64,000 nucleotides of DNA from Rhodospirillales bacterium BBD 1991-14 (GTDB taxonomy: Bacteria; Pseudomonadota; Alphaproteobacteria; Kiloniellales; Kiloniellaceae). Below, piece after piece: positions 43,209 through 51,961 of the stretch (its first letter is position 1; each line of letters begins with the position of its first letter). Below the pieces are notes generated by a model. It saw only the letters and a program-made list of their open reading frames with translations, did not search any database and was not told where the DNA came from. Where the stretch lies: the NCBI GenBank assembly GCA_001657395.1, contig LYSY01000006.1, positions 1 through 64,000 of the forward strand. Direction: 5' to 3'. The position numbers and the translations under genes were made by a program.

Positions 43209-43892
43209 ATGTCCGATCATGTCATCCCCGCGCCGCAGGTGCACGTCATCCCCACCAGCGGTGGCGGTGCGTTCCCGGTTCGGCGGGTCTATTGCATCGG
43301 CCGCAACTTCGCGGCCCACGCCGTGGAGATGGGCCACGATCCCAACCGCGAGCCGCCGTTCTTCTTTCAGAAGAACCCCGACAACCTCGATGCATCGGGC
43401 GAGTTTCCCTATCCGCCGCATTCCGCGGACGTGCACCATGAGCTGGAACTGCTCGTCGGGCTGAAATCCGGTGGCACGAACATTCCGGTAGACAAGGCAC
43501 TCAATCATGTCTGGGGTTATGGCGTTTCGCTCGATATGACCCGTCGCGATCTGCAAGGCGAGGCGAAGAAGATGGGCCGTCCCTGGGAGATCGGCAAGGC
43601 ATTCGAACGCTCGGGCCCGGTCGGAACGCTGCTGCCTGTCTCCGAGGTCGGTCACCCCGACCATGGGCGCATCGCGCTGGTTGTGAACGGCGATTTGCGT
43701 CAAGAGGGTGACCTGAACCAGATGATCTGGAAGGTCCCCGAGATGATTTCTTACCTGTCGGAGTATTTTGAGCTTCGTGCCGGTGACGTGATCATGGCCG
43801 GCACGCCGTCGGGCGTAAGTGCCGTGGAGCGGGGCGACACCATGGAGGCGACCATCGAGGGGGTGGGGTCGTTGACCGTCAAAGTCGTTTAA
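43209..43892 (+). CDS. FAH-family hydrolase, second copy (fumarylpyruvate hydrolase-like)
   Basis: A 227-residue, single-domain FAH protein, shorter than the first copy because it lacks the N-terminal extension. VYCIGRNFAAHAVEMG, FFFQKNPDNLD, the metal ligands in HHELELLVGL, WGYGVSLDMTRRDLQ, KAFERSGPVGTLLP and VIMAGTPSGVSAVERGD are visible. The pattern is close to fumarylpyruvate hydrolases of gentisate-type ring-cleavage pathways, but no ring-cleavage dioxygenase is present here. An AGGAGGAGAGC ribosome-binding site precedes the ATG. It follows the GntR gene on the same strand. Confidence 0.9.
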   Translation: MSDHVIPAPQVHVIPTSGGGAFPVRRVYCIGRNFAAHAVEMGHDPNREPPFFFQKNPDNLDASGEFPYPPHSADVHHELELLVGLKSGGTNIPVDKALNHVWGYGVSLDMTRRDLQGEAKKMGRPWEIGKAFERSGPVGTLLPVSEVGHPDHGRIALVVNGDLRQEGDLNQMIWKVPEMISYLSEYFELRAGDVIMAGTPSGVSAVERGDTMEATIEGVGSLTVKVV

Positions 43893-44214
43893 TCCACACG
43901 CAAATCCGGGCCGGTCAATGCTGCAGGCCCGGCCGCGTCATTCGCATTGACGTTTCGGCTGGGCTCTGTCCGCGCATCTGCCCGCAGCGAAAGCATGAGA
44001 TCTGGCTTTTGTGTGCGGTCATGTTGGCAGGATCGCCCGCACTCGTCGGTGTGCGGGCGTGCATCGGCAGTCCAGGTTCTGCGAAGGTGGCCTGGATCGC
44101 ACTCGCGAATTGAAGCTGGCAAGAATCAGGCACCAGCAACATCGTTATCACGTGATTCCCACGAAAGAACAACTGTCCAGAAGCGGCGAAGTGCGGCAGT
44201 GGTCTGGCTTAGGT
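43893..44214. other. Convergent intergenic stretch, no recognised content
   Basis: About 320 bases between the ends of the second FAH gene and the MFS gene. Short open frames occur on both strands but show no domain or ribosome-binding site. I see no clear terminator hairpin with a T-tract. Confidence 0.4.
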
Positions 44215-45456
44215 TCAGTCTCTCGATTGCGTCCGTTCCGGAGCGCGTTGCAAGAGTCCGAGAAGCAGCGCGGCGGTTGCAAGACCCAGGCCTCCACAGA
44301 TCGCCCACGTCAGTGCGGACCCCAGAGCGCCGAAGGACCAGACCCCGGCGATTGGGCCGACCGCCCGGCACGTCGATGTGACCGCAAAGAGAAAGCCCAT
44401 GGATCGCCCACCGGCTCCCTGCCGGGACCAGTTGTACACGAGGGTGACGATCGATGGCATGAAGAAGATCTCCCCTATGGTCATCACGACGCAGGTGAAG
44501 ACCGCAAAAGCCAAGCTGTTGCCAAGCGGCAGAAGGGCGAAGCTTCCACACAGCAGCAAAGACCCGAAACTCGCGACGAAGCGCTGGTCGACTTTCTTGA
44601 GCCAGTCCGTTACCAGAACACCGAATGCCGCAATCAGAAGACCGTTGAACATGAGCAGGGCGCCGAACTCGGAGGGATAGAGCCCATAGTCGGTCGAAAG
44701 GTAGAGGGGATAGATGGAGAGACGTTGGTTGACGACGCAGTAATTCAGAAGAGCGACAAGGAACAGTACGGCAAGGGGCCAGTTGATGCCCTTCCCCTGG
44801 CCCCTGGGGTCGTCGCGCGGACCTCCGTCCAAGACGCTGCTTGCGCGTCCGGACATAAGGCAAAAAAGCAGTAGAGCGGCGAAAAGGCTGGTGCCGCCAT
44901 CCACCCAGAAGATAAGCGAGAAGTGGATTTCGGCGAGAAAGCCACCGAGAACGGCCCCGATCGCGTAACCAAGGTTGAGGGATGTCTGAAACAACGCATA
45001 GCATCGTGTCCGGTCGTCTGCTGGGACCGAGTCCATCAGCAGCAACATCACCGGAGGCCGAAACATGCCTTCGAAAATGGCGCCGATAAAGATCAACACC
45101 GTGAACTGTATGGCATCTTCGACAATCGAAAGGCAGAAGAAGCTGAAACCCAAGAAGACCAGGGCAGCGAGAATGAGCCTGACCGGGTGAACATGAGAAC
45201 AGAGCAAACCGCCGCCGAGCGCACCGAGAACAGCACCGGATCCGTAGGCGGTGACGATGAATCCGATCCACTGCTCTGAAAGCGCGAGCTCGGTGAACAG
45301 GTAAACAGCCAGAAAGGTCGAAACCATCCGCCCGGCGTTGTGAACGAATACCACCGTGGCCAGAACCCAGGCTGTTCGGGGAAGATTCCTGTAGCTCTTC
45401 TGGTATCTGCTCAGCAGTCCGGGAAAAACTTCGACAACAAGAGACTTGCTGCTCAA
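44215..45456 (-). CDS. Major facilitator superfamily transporter
   Basis: A 413-residue protein with about twelve membrane helices in two halves of six, separated by a polar loop near residues 205-225 (GRASSVLDGGPRDDPRGQG). The motif-A-like loop between helices 2 and 3 is CSHVHPVRLI and a GRMVSTFLAVYL segment starts helix 1; the organisation is that of drug or metabolite exporters (DHA1-like). It lies at the far end of the leftward peptide/tricarboxylate locus, 435 bases beyond prpF, with its own palindromic promoter element. Export of a product or toxic analogue is possible; the substrate is unknown. Confidence 0.88.
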   Translation of the reverse strand: MSSKSLVVEVFPGLLSRYQKSYRNLPRTAWVLATVVFVHNAGRMVSTFLAVYLFTELALSEQWIGFIVTAYGSGAVLGALGGGLLCSHVHPVRLILAALVFLGFSFFCLSIVEDAIQFTVLIFIGAIFEGMFRPPVMLLLMDSVPADDRTRCYALFQTSLNLGYAIGAVLGGFLAEIHFSLIFWVDGGTSLFAALLLFCLMSGRASSVLDGGPRDDPRGQGKGINWPLAVLFLVALLNYCVVNQRLSIYPLYLSTDYGLYPSEFGALLMFNGLLIAAFGVLVTDWLKKVDQRFVASFGSLLLCGSFALLPLGNSLAFAVFTCVVMTIGEIFFMPSIVTLVYNWSRQGAGGRSMGFLFAVTSTCRAVGPIAGVWSFGALGSALTWAICGGLGLATAALLLGLLQRAPERTQSRD

Positions 45457-45891
45457 GTCGGTCGTCTCTCCGAGATGGGCGGTGTTGACGCAGCCATAGA
45501 GGCATCCGGCTGGCGAATATGGAACTGAATGTTTTGGCGTATATGTGCCAATATTCGATCTGCTTTCCCCGTTCAGGTACCTCTCAGGCAGGGCTAACCG
45601 CGCCGGTCCCGCGGGGAACTCTTGGCGAAGCCGGATCGGGGTGGCTGTTCCTTCTCAGGGGTCCTTGTCGGCTGAGGATTGCCCAGGTCGATGTTCAGAG
45701 CCGAGGAACGGCAGCGGTGCCAGAGATTCTTGCTTTGCAAGGTATTGCCTTATCGACCGCTGGGCGCCGGCGTTCGCCCACCACCGTGGCCGATATGGCT
45801 TGGATGTGGGAGGTCGGATTTTCATGGCTGTGCACTGCCGGACAGGTCTGCTGCGCTCGAAGCCGCAGACCGCAGATCGCAGGCGGCCAGG
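45457..45891. other. Intergenic stretch upstream of the MFS gene
   Basis: About 435 bases between the prpF stop and the MFS start. It contains the nested inverted repeats listed separately near 45514-45557. The open frames that cross it have no recognisable domain, and I see no small gene with a ribosome-binding site. Confidence 0.45.
45514..45557. promoter_or_regulatory. Nested inverted repeats upstream of the MFS gene
   Basis: TTGGC at 45534-45538 and GCCAA at 45547-45551 flank an AT-rich centre, and CGAATAT at 45514-45520 pairs with ATATTCG at 45551-45557. The 18-base TTGGCGTATATGTGCCAA block looks like a dimeric-regulator operator about 80 bases before the MFS start. The regulator is unknown; it differs from the GAATAC-type element used further right. 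Confidence 0.5.
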
Positions 45892-47016
45892 CTAGGAGCG
45901 TGATCCGCTCGGGAGGTCTCCCGGGCTTCGCCGGCCGTTCCAAATACGGCTGGGTACGAAGACCATGCCCTCGAAGAGCTTGCGGCAGGTCCGTGTCACT
46001 GTCGCTTCCTGCAGTTGGAGCCGGCCGTCTTGCATCTGTCCTGCGACCTGCACATCAATCGAGCCGCTCGGGTGCTCGATGGAGACAGCCCGTGAGCGCA
46101 TCGATGGGCCCGCGAGTACGTCCTGAGGTACAGATCCCGGCAGGAGGCAGGCGGTCGCAAGGGCTACGGCCCCGGTTACGGAGAATGCAGCATGACAGTT
46201 GTACGGCACAAAGTCGCGCGCAGCCAAGGTGCCGCCTTGCCGTGGGGCAGCGACAATGATCGGTTTGGGGATCAGATCTTGGCGGCCGGGATCTATCCCC
46301 ATACGCATTCCTGCTTCGAGGCGGACCGACTCAAGCCTGGCGATCAGGTCCGAGTCAGCGTCCAGCTGGGCTTTGGCTTCGTGTCCTGTCTTCCCAAGGT
46401 CCGCCGCGCGCAGGATAACGGCCGGCACGCCGGCATCCAGGCAGGTCACCTCGACACCTTCGATCTCTTCTCGGGCCCTGCCGCTCGGCAAGAGAGCGCC
46501 TGTGCCGCTCCCGACGCTCCCTGCAAAGTTCTGCTCGATGCGCGCTGCCGTCCCCGCGACCCCATCAATCGCTGTCGTGCCTTCGTAGGTGACCTGTCGC
46601 CCGGGCGTCTCGATGCGCGCGATTATGATGCTGTCGGTGTTGAGGTTGTGTATCCGGATGGATGTCTCGCTCCCGGCCGCACGGACCAGGCCTTTTTCGA
46701 CAGCGAACGGCCCAACGGCGCTCAGCATGTTTCCGCAGTTCGACTCGAAGTCCACGATCCCACTGGCCGGAGTCACCTGTGCAAAGAGGTACTCGACGTC
46801 GGAACCCGGTCGTGACGATCGCCCCACGATGGCGACCTTGCTGGTGAGTGACTCTGCACCGCCCAGGCCATCGATCTGTCGAGGATGCGGTGATCCCATG
46901 ACGGCCAGGAGGACGCGGCTCAGCTGCTCGCGGCACTTGGGCAAGTCCGTTGCGAGGAAGACCGGTCCCTTGGATGTCCCGCCGCGAAACAGACAACAGG
47001 GAATGGCGGTCTGCAT
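45892..47016 (-). CDS. PrpF-family isomerase (aconitate/oxalomesaconate type)
   Basis: A 374-residue protein of the diaminopimelate-epimerase-like PrpF fold. AIPCCLFRGGTSKGPVF at the N-terminus, DGLGGAESLTSKVAIV, the active-site segment VDFESNCGNMLSAVGPFA near residue 100 and KPIIVAAP are typical. Members shift double bonds in aconitate-type acids (methylaconitate isomerase PrpF, 4-oxalomesaconate tautomerase). The ATG at 47016 follows a GAGGA ribosome-binding site; the GTG at 47055 is an alternative. In this locus it may act with the aconitase and citrate synthase encoded further right. Confidence 0.85.
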   Translation of the reverse strand: MQTAIPCCLFRGGTSKGPVFLATDLPKCREQLSRVLLAVMGSPHPRQIDGLGGAESLTSKVAIVGRSSRPGSDVEYLFAQVTPASGIVDFESNCGNMLSAVGPFAVEKGLVRAAGSETSIRIHNLNTDSIIIARIETPGRQVTYEGTTAIDGVAGTAARIEQNFAGSVGSGTGALLPSGRAREEIEGVEVTCLDAGVPAVILRAADLGKTGHEAKAQLDADSDLIARLESVRLEAGMRMGIDPGRQDLIPKPIIVAAPRQGGTLAARDFVPYNCHAAFSVTGAVALATACLLPGSVPQDVLAGPSMRSRAVSIEHPSGSIDVQVAGQMQDGRLQLQEATVTRTCRKLFEGMVFVPSRIWNGRRSPGDLPSGSRS

Positions 47017-47197
47017 CGAGTCCTCAATTGAGGTTCCGGGGAGTGTCTGGGTCACCGCTTGCGGACCCCCTTTCAGGCATCCGGATCAGTCAGTTGAATT
47101 GGATGCTGGTGGGAGCTCCGCCATGGCCGGCAACCATGCCAGAACCGGCTGACCAGTTCCGATCCACCTCAGCAACAGGATAGGGAGCACGCCGTCA

Positions 47198-47923
47198 TCA
47201 CTTGATGATGCGCTCCGCGACTTCGTCGATGGAGTCCAGGAGGTGCGTCTCAATGAGCTTGCGGGCGCGCTCGCCGTCCCCTTCGGTGATGGCCTTGAGG
47301 ATGGCGCGATGTGTTCTCTGGCTGCCCTTCAGTCCACTGATGTAATCCGCCTTGTTTGTCTTCTCCGCTTTTGCCTGATTGAGCAGTGCCGAGCGATAGA
47401 ACATGACGAGCTTGGTGATGGATTGGTAGAGTCCAACGAGATGAGTGTTGCCGCTGAGATCGATCAGATCATTGTAGAAGGTGGTCTTCAGCGAGAAGGC
47501 CTCATCAAGGTCTTCCCGATCGATCGACCGGTCCACCTGCTTCAGGAGCCGGACGAAACGGGCCTCCGCCTTCTTGGTGAATCGTGCCGCCGCTTCTTTT
47601 GCGGCCAGTCCTGCAAGGACGGCCCGGCACTGGTACAGACCCGTGAAGTCTTCGAAGGAGACCGGTCGTACCTGGTAGCCGCCCACCGCGAGAGGCAGCA
47701 GGACGCCTTCCTGCTGCATCTGCCGCATGGCCTCGCGTACGGGTGTCCTGCTGACCCCGAGCTTCCTTGCCCATTCGATGTCTTTCAGCCGCTGACGCGG
47801 TTCGATCTCTCCGGCCAGAATCTTGTTCCAAAGCAGCTCGTGGATCTGCTCGAACAAGGGAGAGGCGCGGGTCGGCCGGCCGGGAGAATTCTCGACGTCG
47901 GCGAGCAGTTCGTTCAAATTCAT
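47198..47923 (-). CDS. GntR/FadR (FCD)-family transcriptional regulator
   Basis: A 241-residue regulator with winged helix KILAGEIEPRQRLKDIEWARKLGVSRTPVREAMRQMQQEGVLLPLAVGGYQVRPVS (residues about 34-90) and an FCD domain including TTFYNDLIDLSGNTHLVGLYQSI and RTHRAILKAITEGDGERARKLIETHL with the conserved Asp/His residues. It lies between the dipeptide transporter operon and prpF on the same strand, about 110 bases after dppF. It is one of three FCD regulators in this region and may control prpF or the transporter. Confidence 0.9.
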   Translation of the reverse strand: MNLNELLADVENSPGRPTRASPLFEQIHELLWNKILAGEIEPRQRLKDIEWARKLGVSRTPVREAMRQMQQEGVLLPLAVGGYQVRPVSFEDFTGLYQCRAVLAGLAAKEAAARFTKKAEARFVRLLKQVDRSIDREDLDEAFSLKTTFYNDLIDLSGNTHLVGLYQSITKLVMFYRSALLNQAKAEKTNKADYISGLKGSQRTHRAILKAITEGDGERARKLIETHLLDSIDEVAERIIK

Positions 47924-48030
47924 CGGGTGTAACCTCAGGAAGTCCAGGAGAGATCTGCCCCTTGCCGTCGTCTGGGCATTGGCGATGGCAACTCTAGCAC
48001 AGCCTTTCCGAAGGGGCGAAGCATGCGCTT

Positions 48031-49029
48031 TTAGCTCACGCCTTCATCAAGGTGGCAGGCCACGTAGCGTTTCGGGGCCACTTCTCTCAGAGGTGGCGCT
48101 TCTTTCTTGCAGACGGCCATGGCGTGTGGGCAGCGTGGGTGGAAATGGCACCCCGTGGGCGGAGCCAGAGGCGAGGGGATTTCCCCCTTGATCGGATGGA
48201 AGCTTCGCTTGCGCTGTCCCAAGCGCGGTAAATCTTCCAGCAGAGCACGTGTATAGGGGTGGCTCGGATCGGCGAGGATGTCGGAGGCGATCCCGCTTTC
48301 GACAACGCGTCCGAGATACATGACAAGCAGGCGGTCAGAGACATGGTGGACGACACCGAGGTCATGGCTGATGAAGACATAGGTGAGGCCAAGGGTCTCC
48401 TGCAGCTCAAGGAACAGGTTCAGGATCTGCGCCTGAATTGAGACGTCCAGTGCGGAGACCGCTTCATCGCACACGAGCACCTTCGGTTTGACGGCCAGAG
48501 CCCGAGCGATCCCGATCCGCTGGCGCTGGCCGCCTGAGAACTGATGGGGATAGCGGGCCTTGTAGCTCGCATTGAGCCCGACCTGCTGCATCAGGCGGTC
48601 GACGTAGTCTTCGTGATCGCTGTCCGGCAAGAGCTTGTGGTAGCGGGCGGCCTCACCAATGATGCTTCCGATGTTCAGTCTCGGGTTCAGCGAAGCAAAG
48701 GGGTCCTGGAAGATCAACTGAATGCCCAGACGCTTTTTCGCATCGCAGTCGGCATAGACATCCTCCTGCTCGTAGAGAATCTGGCCGCTCGTCGGCGGGA
48801 GCACGCCGGCGATAGCGCGACCCAGTGTCGACTTCCCACAGCCCGACTCTCCGACAATTCCGATCACCTCGCCGCGCCCGGCCTGGAAGCTGGCTCCGTC
48901 GACAGCGATCGCTATCTCGTCTTGCGCGCCCAGGCCTGCGAAGCTCAGCGCCTTATCGATGACGCCAGCTTTCCTGACAAAGGCCTTTGAGACGTTTCTG
49001 ACGTCCAGGATCGGTGTGGCCTGTTCCAT
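48031..49029 (-). CDS. dppF: Dipeptide/oligopeptide ABC transporter ATPase DppF type
   Basis: A 332-residue ATPase of the peptide/nickel importer family. Walker A GESGCGKST near residue 58, Q-loop LIFQDPFASLNPRLNIG, signature FSGGQRQRIGIARAL, Walker B LVCDEAVSALD and FISHDLGVVHHVSD are present. The C-terminal CHFHPRCPHAMAVC segment with conserved Cys is the Fe-S-binding extension seen in OppD/DppF proteins. It pairs with the DppD-type ATPase 15 bases upstream. Confidence 0.93.
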   Translation of the reverse strand: MEQATPILDVRNVSKAFVRKAGVIDKALSFAGLGAQDEIAIAVDGASFQAGRGEVIGIVGESGCGKSTLGRAIAGVLPPTSGQILYEQEDVYADCDAKKRLGIQLIFQDPFASLNPRLNIGSIIGEAARYHKLLPDSDHEDYVDRLMQQVGLNASYKARYPHQFSGGQRQRIGIARALAVKPKVLVCDEAVSALDVSIQAQILNLFLELQETLGLTYVFISHDLGVVHHVSDRLLVMYLGRVVESGIASDILADPSHPYTRALLEDLPRLGQRKRSFHPIKGEIPSPLAPPTGCHFHPRCPHAMAVCKKEAPPLREVAPKRYVACHLDEGVS

Positions 49030-49044
49030 ATCGTTCTGTCCCGG

Positions 49045-50046
49045 CTAGTAGCGATGTGGGTGAAAGCAACGAACGGAGTGTGCGGCACCCTGATCGATGT
49101 CTGCGGGTGCCACGGCGCAACTGTTGCTTGCCTGCTCGCAACGATTGCGGAAAGCACAGCCCGAGGGCAGCTCCCAGGGAGCCGGCATGACCCCGGGGAC
49201 CGGCCGCAGCTTTTTGCCTTTTCGCTCTTCGCTTGGCAGAGAGCTGATCAAGCCTCGTGTATAGGGATGCATGGGACGGTCAAGAACCTGGTCTGCGGTT
49301 CCCTGCTCCACGATACGTCCCGCATACATCACGAGGATCCGGTCCGCGATGCTTCCGACGACAGAGAGGTCATGGGTAATCCACAGGAGTGAGAGATTGT
49401 CCTCCAGGCGCAGCTTTTCGAGTTGGTGAATGATTTGAGCCTGAATGGTGACATCGAGTGCCGTCGTCGGCTCGTCAGCGATGATCAGCGACGGCCGATT
49501 TATAATGGCAATTGCGATGGTGACCCGCTGACGCATGCCGCCAGAGAACTGATGAGGATAGGCGTCCAGGCGTTCTTCGGGTGATGGTATGCCGACTCGG
49601 GCGAGGGCGTCGCGTGCGATGCGGCGCGCCTCAACTTTTGTCGTATCACGACGGTGCGCCATCACGGCTTCGATCATCTGCGTTCCTATCCTCAGGACCG
49701 GGTTGAGCGTCATCATGGGATCCTGAAAGATCATCGCGACGGTCGAACCGCGAACACGGCGCATTTCCCTTTCGGAGAGGCCTAGGAGGTTGGTCCCGTT
49801 CAAGCGGATCTCGCCACCCTTTATTTCGCCTGGGCGTTGGATGAGGCGCATGATCGAGAGGCCCGTCATGGACTTTCCCGAACCTGACTCCCCCACGAGG
49901 CCCATGACCTGTCCGCGCGGGATGGTGAAGCTTACGTCGTTGACTGCCTTCACGGCATAGGGACCCTCTCCGAACTGCACCTTCAGTCCGCGGATGTCCA
50001 GTGCGGCCGGTGCCGTCTCTGACCTCGGGAGCGCAGCTTCCATCAT
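49045..50046 (-). CDS. dppD: Dipeptide/oligopeptide ABC transporter ATPase DppD type
   Basis: A 333-residue ATPase. Walker A GESGSGKSM, Q-loop MIFQDPMMTLNPVLRIG, signature FSGGMRQRVTIAIAI, Walker B LIIADEPTTALD and the switch His in LLWITHDLSVVGSIAD are visible, with the C-terminal CAFRNRCEQASNSC segment. Walker A ends in Ser-Met rather than Ser-Thr, which is common in DppD. The ATG at 50046 overlaps the dppC stop by four bases; the longer frame is discarded. Confidence 0.93.
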   Translation of the reverse strand: MMEAALPRSETAPAALDIRGLKVQFGEGPYAVKAVNDVSFTIPRGQVMGLVGESGSGKSMTGLSIMRLIQRPGEIKGGEIRLNGTNLLGLSEREMRRVRGSTVAMIFQDPMMTLNPVLRIGTQMIEAVMAHRRDTTKVEARRIARDALARVGIPSPEERLDAYPHQFSGGMRQRVTIAIAIINRPSLIIADEPTTALDVTIQAQIIHQLEKLRLEDNLSLLWITHDLSVVGSIADRILVMYAGRIVEQGTADQVLDRPMHPYTRGLISSLPSEERKGKKLRPVPGVMPAPWELPSGCAFRNRCEQASNSCAVAPADIDQGAAHSVRCFHPHRY

Positions 50047-50942
50047 CGTTGTAACCTTGGGTTCAGGAGATCGCGAACGCGGTCTCCGGCCATGTTTATG
50101 GACGCAACTGTGATCAGCAACACGACCCCGGGGAAAACACTGATCCAGTAAGCGCCACTGATCATCCAATCGAAGCCGCCGGCGATCAGCATTCCGAGGG
50201 ACGGCTCGGTGACGGGAAGGCCGATCCCGAGAAAGGAGAGGGTCGCCTCCAGGGAGATTGACGCAGCCGTGGCAATGGTGACGACAACCAAGGTCGGGGG
50301 AATGCAGTTGGGAAGAAGATGCCGGAAGACGATCCGCCATCCGCCAAGCTCCAGGCAACGCGCAGCGACCAGGTACTCCTTTTCTCTCTCCACAAGGGCT
50401 GAGGCGCGTGCTGTCCGGGCAAAGTAGGCCCACTGTACGATTACCAGCGCCAGGATGAGGTTCAGAGTGCCGGAACCGAGAACCGAAACGACAACCAAGC
50501 CGATGAGAAGGGCTGGAAAGGAGAGCTGGACGTCGACGATCCGCATGATGAAGCCGTCGACCCTGCCGCCGAAATACCCGGCACAGAGACCGACACAGAG
50601 GCCGACCGACATGGCGATAAAGACGCTCGACAGACCGACGGCCATACTGATTCGCAGTCCGAAGAGGATTGCGCTCAGCATGTCTCGTCCCTGGGAGTCC
50701 GTGCCCAGGAGATGGATCATGCCGCTGCTGCCCACGCTCCCCGGGGGCAGCACGGCGTCTGCGATGCTGATCTCGGCGAGGTCATAGGGGTTCTGAGGCG
50801 AGACCAAGGGCGCCGCAAGCGCCAGAAGAGCCATCAGCGCAAAGATTACAAACCCCGTGAGAGCAAGTCTCGATTGGACAAAGCCGCGCGCAAAGCGCCG
50901 CGTTGGCGTTTCGGCGTAGAAGACCTCGGAGGATGCGCTCAT
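50043..50942 (-). CDS. dppC: Dipeptide/oligopeptide ABC transporter permease DppC type
   Basis: A 299-residue permease with an N-terminal cytoplasmic segment, a first helix near residues 28-48 (LALTGFVIFALMALLALAAPLV) and five further helices. HLLGTDSQGRDMLSAILFGLRISMAVGL and the coupling loop RTARASALVEREKEYLVAARCLELGGWRIVFRHLLPN identify the DppC/OppC family. It overlaps dppB and dppD by four bases each. Confidence 0.92.
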   Translation of the reverse strand: MSASSEVFYAETPTRRFARGFVQSRLALTGFVIFALMALLALAAPLVSPQNPYDLAEISIADAVLPPGSVGSSGMIHLLGTDSQGRDMLSAILFGLRISMAVGLSSVFIAMSVGLCVGLCAGYFGGRVDGFIMRIVDVQLSFPALLIGLVVVSVLGSGTLNLILALVIVQWAYFARTARASALVEREKEYLVAARCLELGGWRIVFRHLLPNCIPPTLVVVTIATAASISLEATLSFLGIGLPVTEPSLGMLIAGGFDWMISGAYWISVFPGVVLLITVASINMAGDRVRDLLNPRLQR

Positions 50943-51919
50943 CGTGCTTCCCTCACAACCAGACGGATTCGTGGGTCGAGAAAGGAGTACAGCAGGTCAA
51001 TGGCGGTGTTCAGAACAATGAAGATGACCACTGTCATCATCAGGTATGCGACGACCACCGGCCGGTCCAGGACGTTGAGAGAGTCAATCATCAGTTTACC
51101 CATTCCTGGCCAGGCAAAGACGGTCTCCGTGACAACGGTCAAAGCCAGCATGGAGCCGAATTCCAGGCCAATCACCGTAACCAGAGGGATTGAGACGTTC
51201 TTCATCACGTGGACCATGAGGATCCTGACCGGATGAAGCCCCTTGGCCCGCGCGAAAGTTATGTAGTCGTTGCTCATGACCTCCTTCACACCAGCCCGCG
51301 TCAGGCGCATGACGAGCGCCAGCTTGTAGGTCGAAAGGTTGATGGCCGGGAGCAGGATATGCTTCCAGCCGTCCAAGGTAAGAAGGCTGGTCTCGAAGCC
51401 CAGGACTTCGACGGTATCGCCGCGGCCGGTCGATGGCAGCCAGCCAAGCGTCACGGCAAAGATCAGGATCAGCATCAGACCGACCCAGAAGCCAGGCACG
51501 CTGAACCCGACGATCGAACTGCCCATGAGGATCCGCGCGCCCATCGCTTCTGGTCGCAGCCCGGCGTAGACGCCCGCCGGGATCCCGATGATAAGAGCTA
51601 TCGACAAGGCGACGACGGCGAGCTCCAGAGTTGCGGGGAAGCGCTGGAGAATGAGGGACAGAGAGGGCTGATTGAAGACAAACGATCGCCCGAGGTCGCC
51701 TTGCAGGGCGTTCGACAGAAACAGCCAGTATTGCTGCCACAGCGGCTTGTCGAGTCCGAAGGCCCGGATGGCACGGTCTATCTCAGCTTGCGAGGCATCC
51801 GGGCTGACGAGGATGTCGGCGGGGCTGCCAATCGCGAAGACGCCAAGGAATACGATAACCGAGACGACCAGAAGCGCGATCATGGCTTGCAGGGTTCTCT
51901 TTATGATAAAGGCGATCAA
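50939..51919 (-). CDS. dppB: Dipeptide/oligopeptide ABC transporter permease DppB type
   Basis: A 326-residue permease with six membrane helices and family motifs GDLGRSFVFNQPSLSLILQRFPATLELAVVALSIALIIGIPAGVYA and RLTRAGVKEVMSNDYITFARAKGLHPVRILMVHVMKNVSIPLVTVIGLEFGSML. It follows the iminopeptidase gene by 43 bases and starts the permease block. The system imports short peptides or a similar amide-linked compound. Confidence 0.93.
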   Translation of the reverse strand: MIAFIIKRTLQAMIALLVVSVIVFLGVFAIGSPADILVSPDASQAEIDRAIRAFGLDKPLWQQYWLFLSNALQGDLGRSFVFNQPSLSLILQRFPATLELAVVALSIALIIGIPAGVYAGLRPEAMGARILMGSSIVGFSVPGFWVGLMLILIFAVTLGWLPSTGRGDTVEVLGFETSLLTLDGWKHILLPAINLSTYKLALVMRLTRAGVKEVMSNDYITFARAKGLHPVRILMVHVMKNVSIPLVTVIGLEFGSMLALTVVTETVFAWPGMGKLMIDSLNVLDRPVVVAYLMMTVVIFIVLNTAIDLLYSFLDPRIRLVVREAR

Positions 51920-51961
51920 CGGCTGTCTCCCTCCGCGGTCGCGACCTCCTGAAACCGCAGG

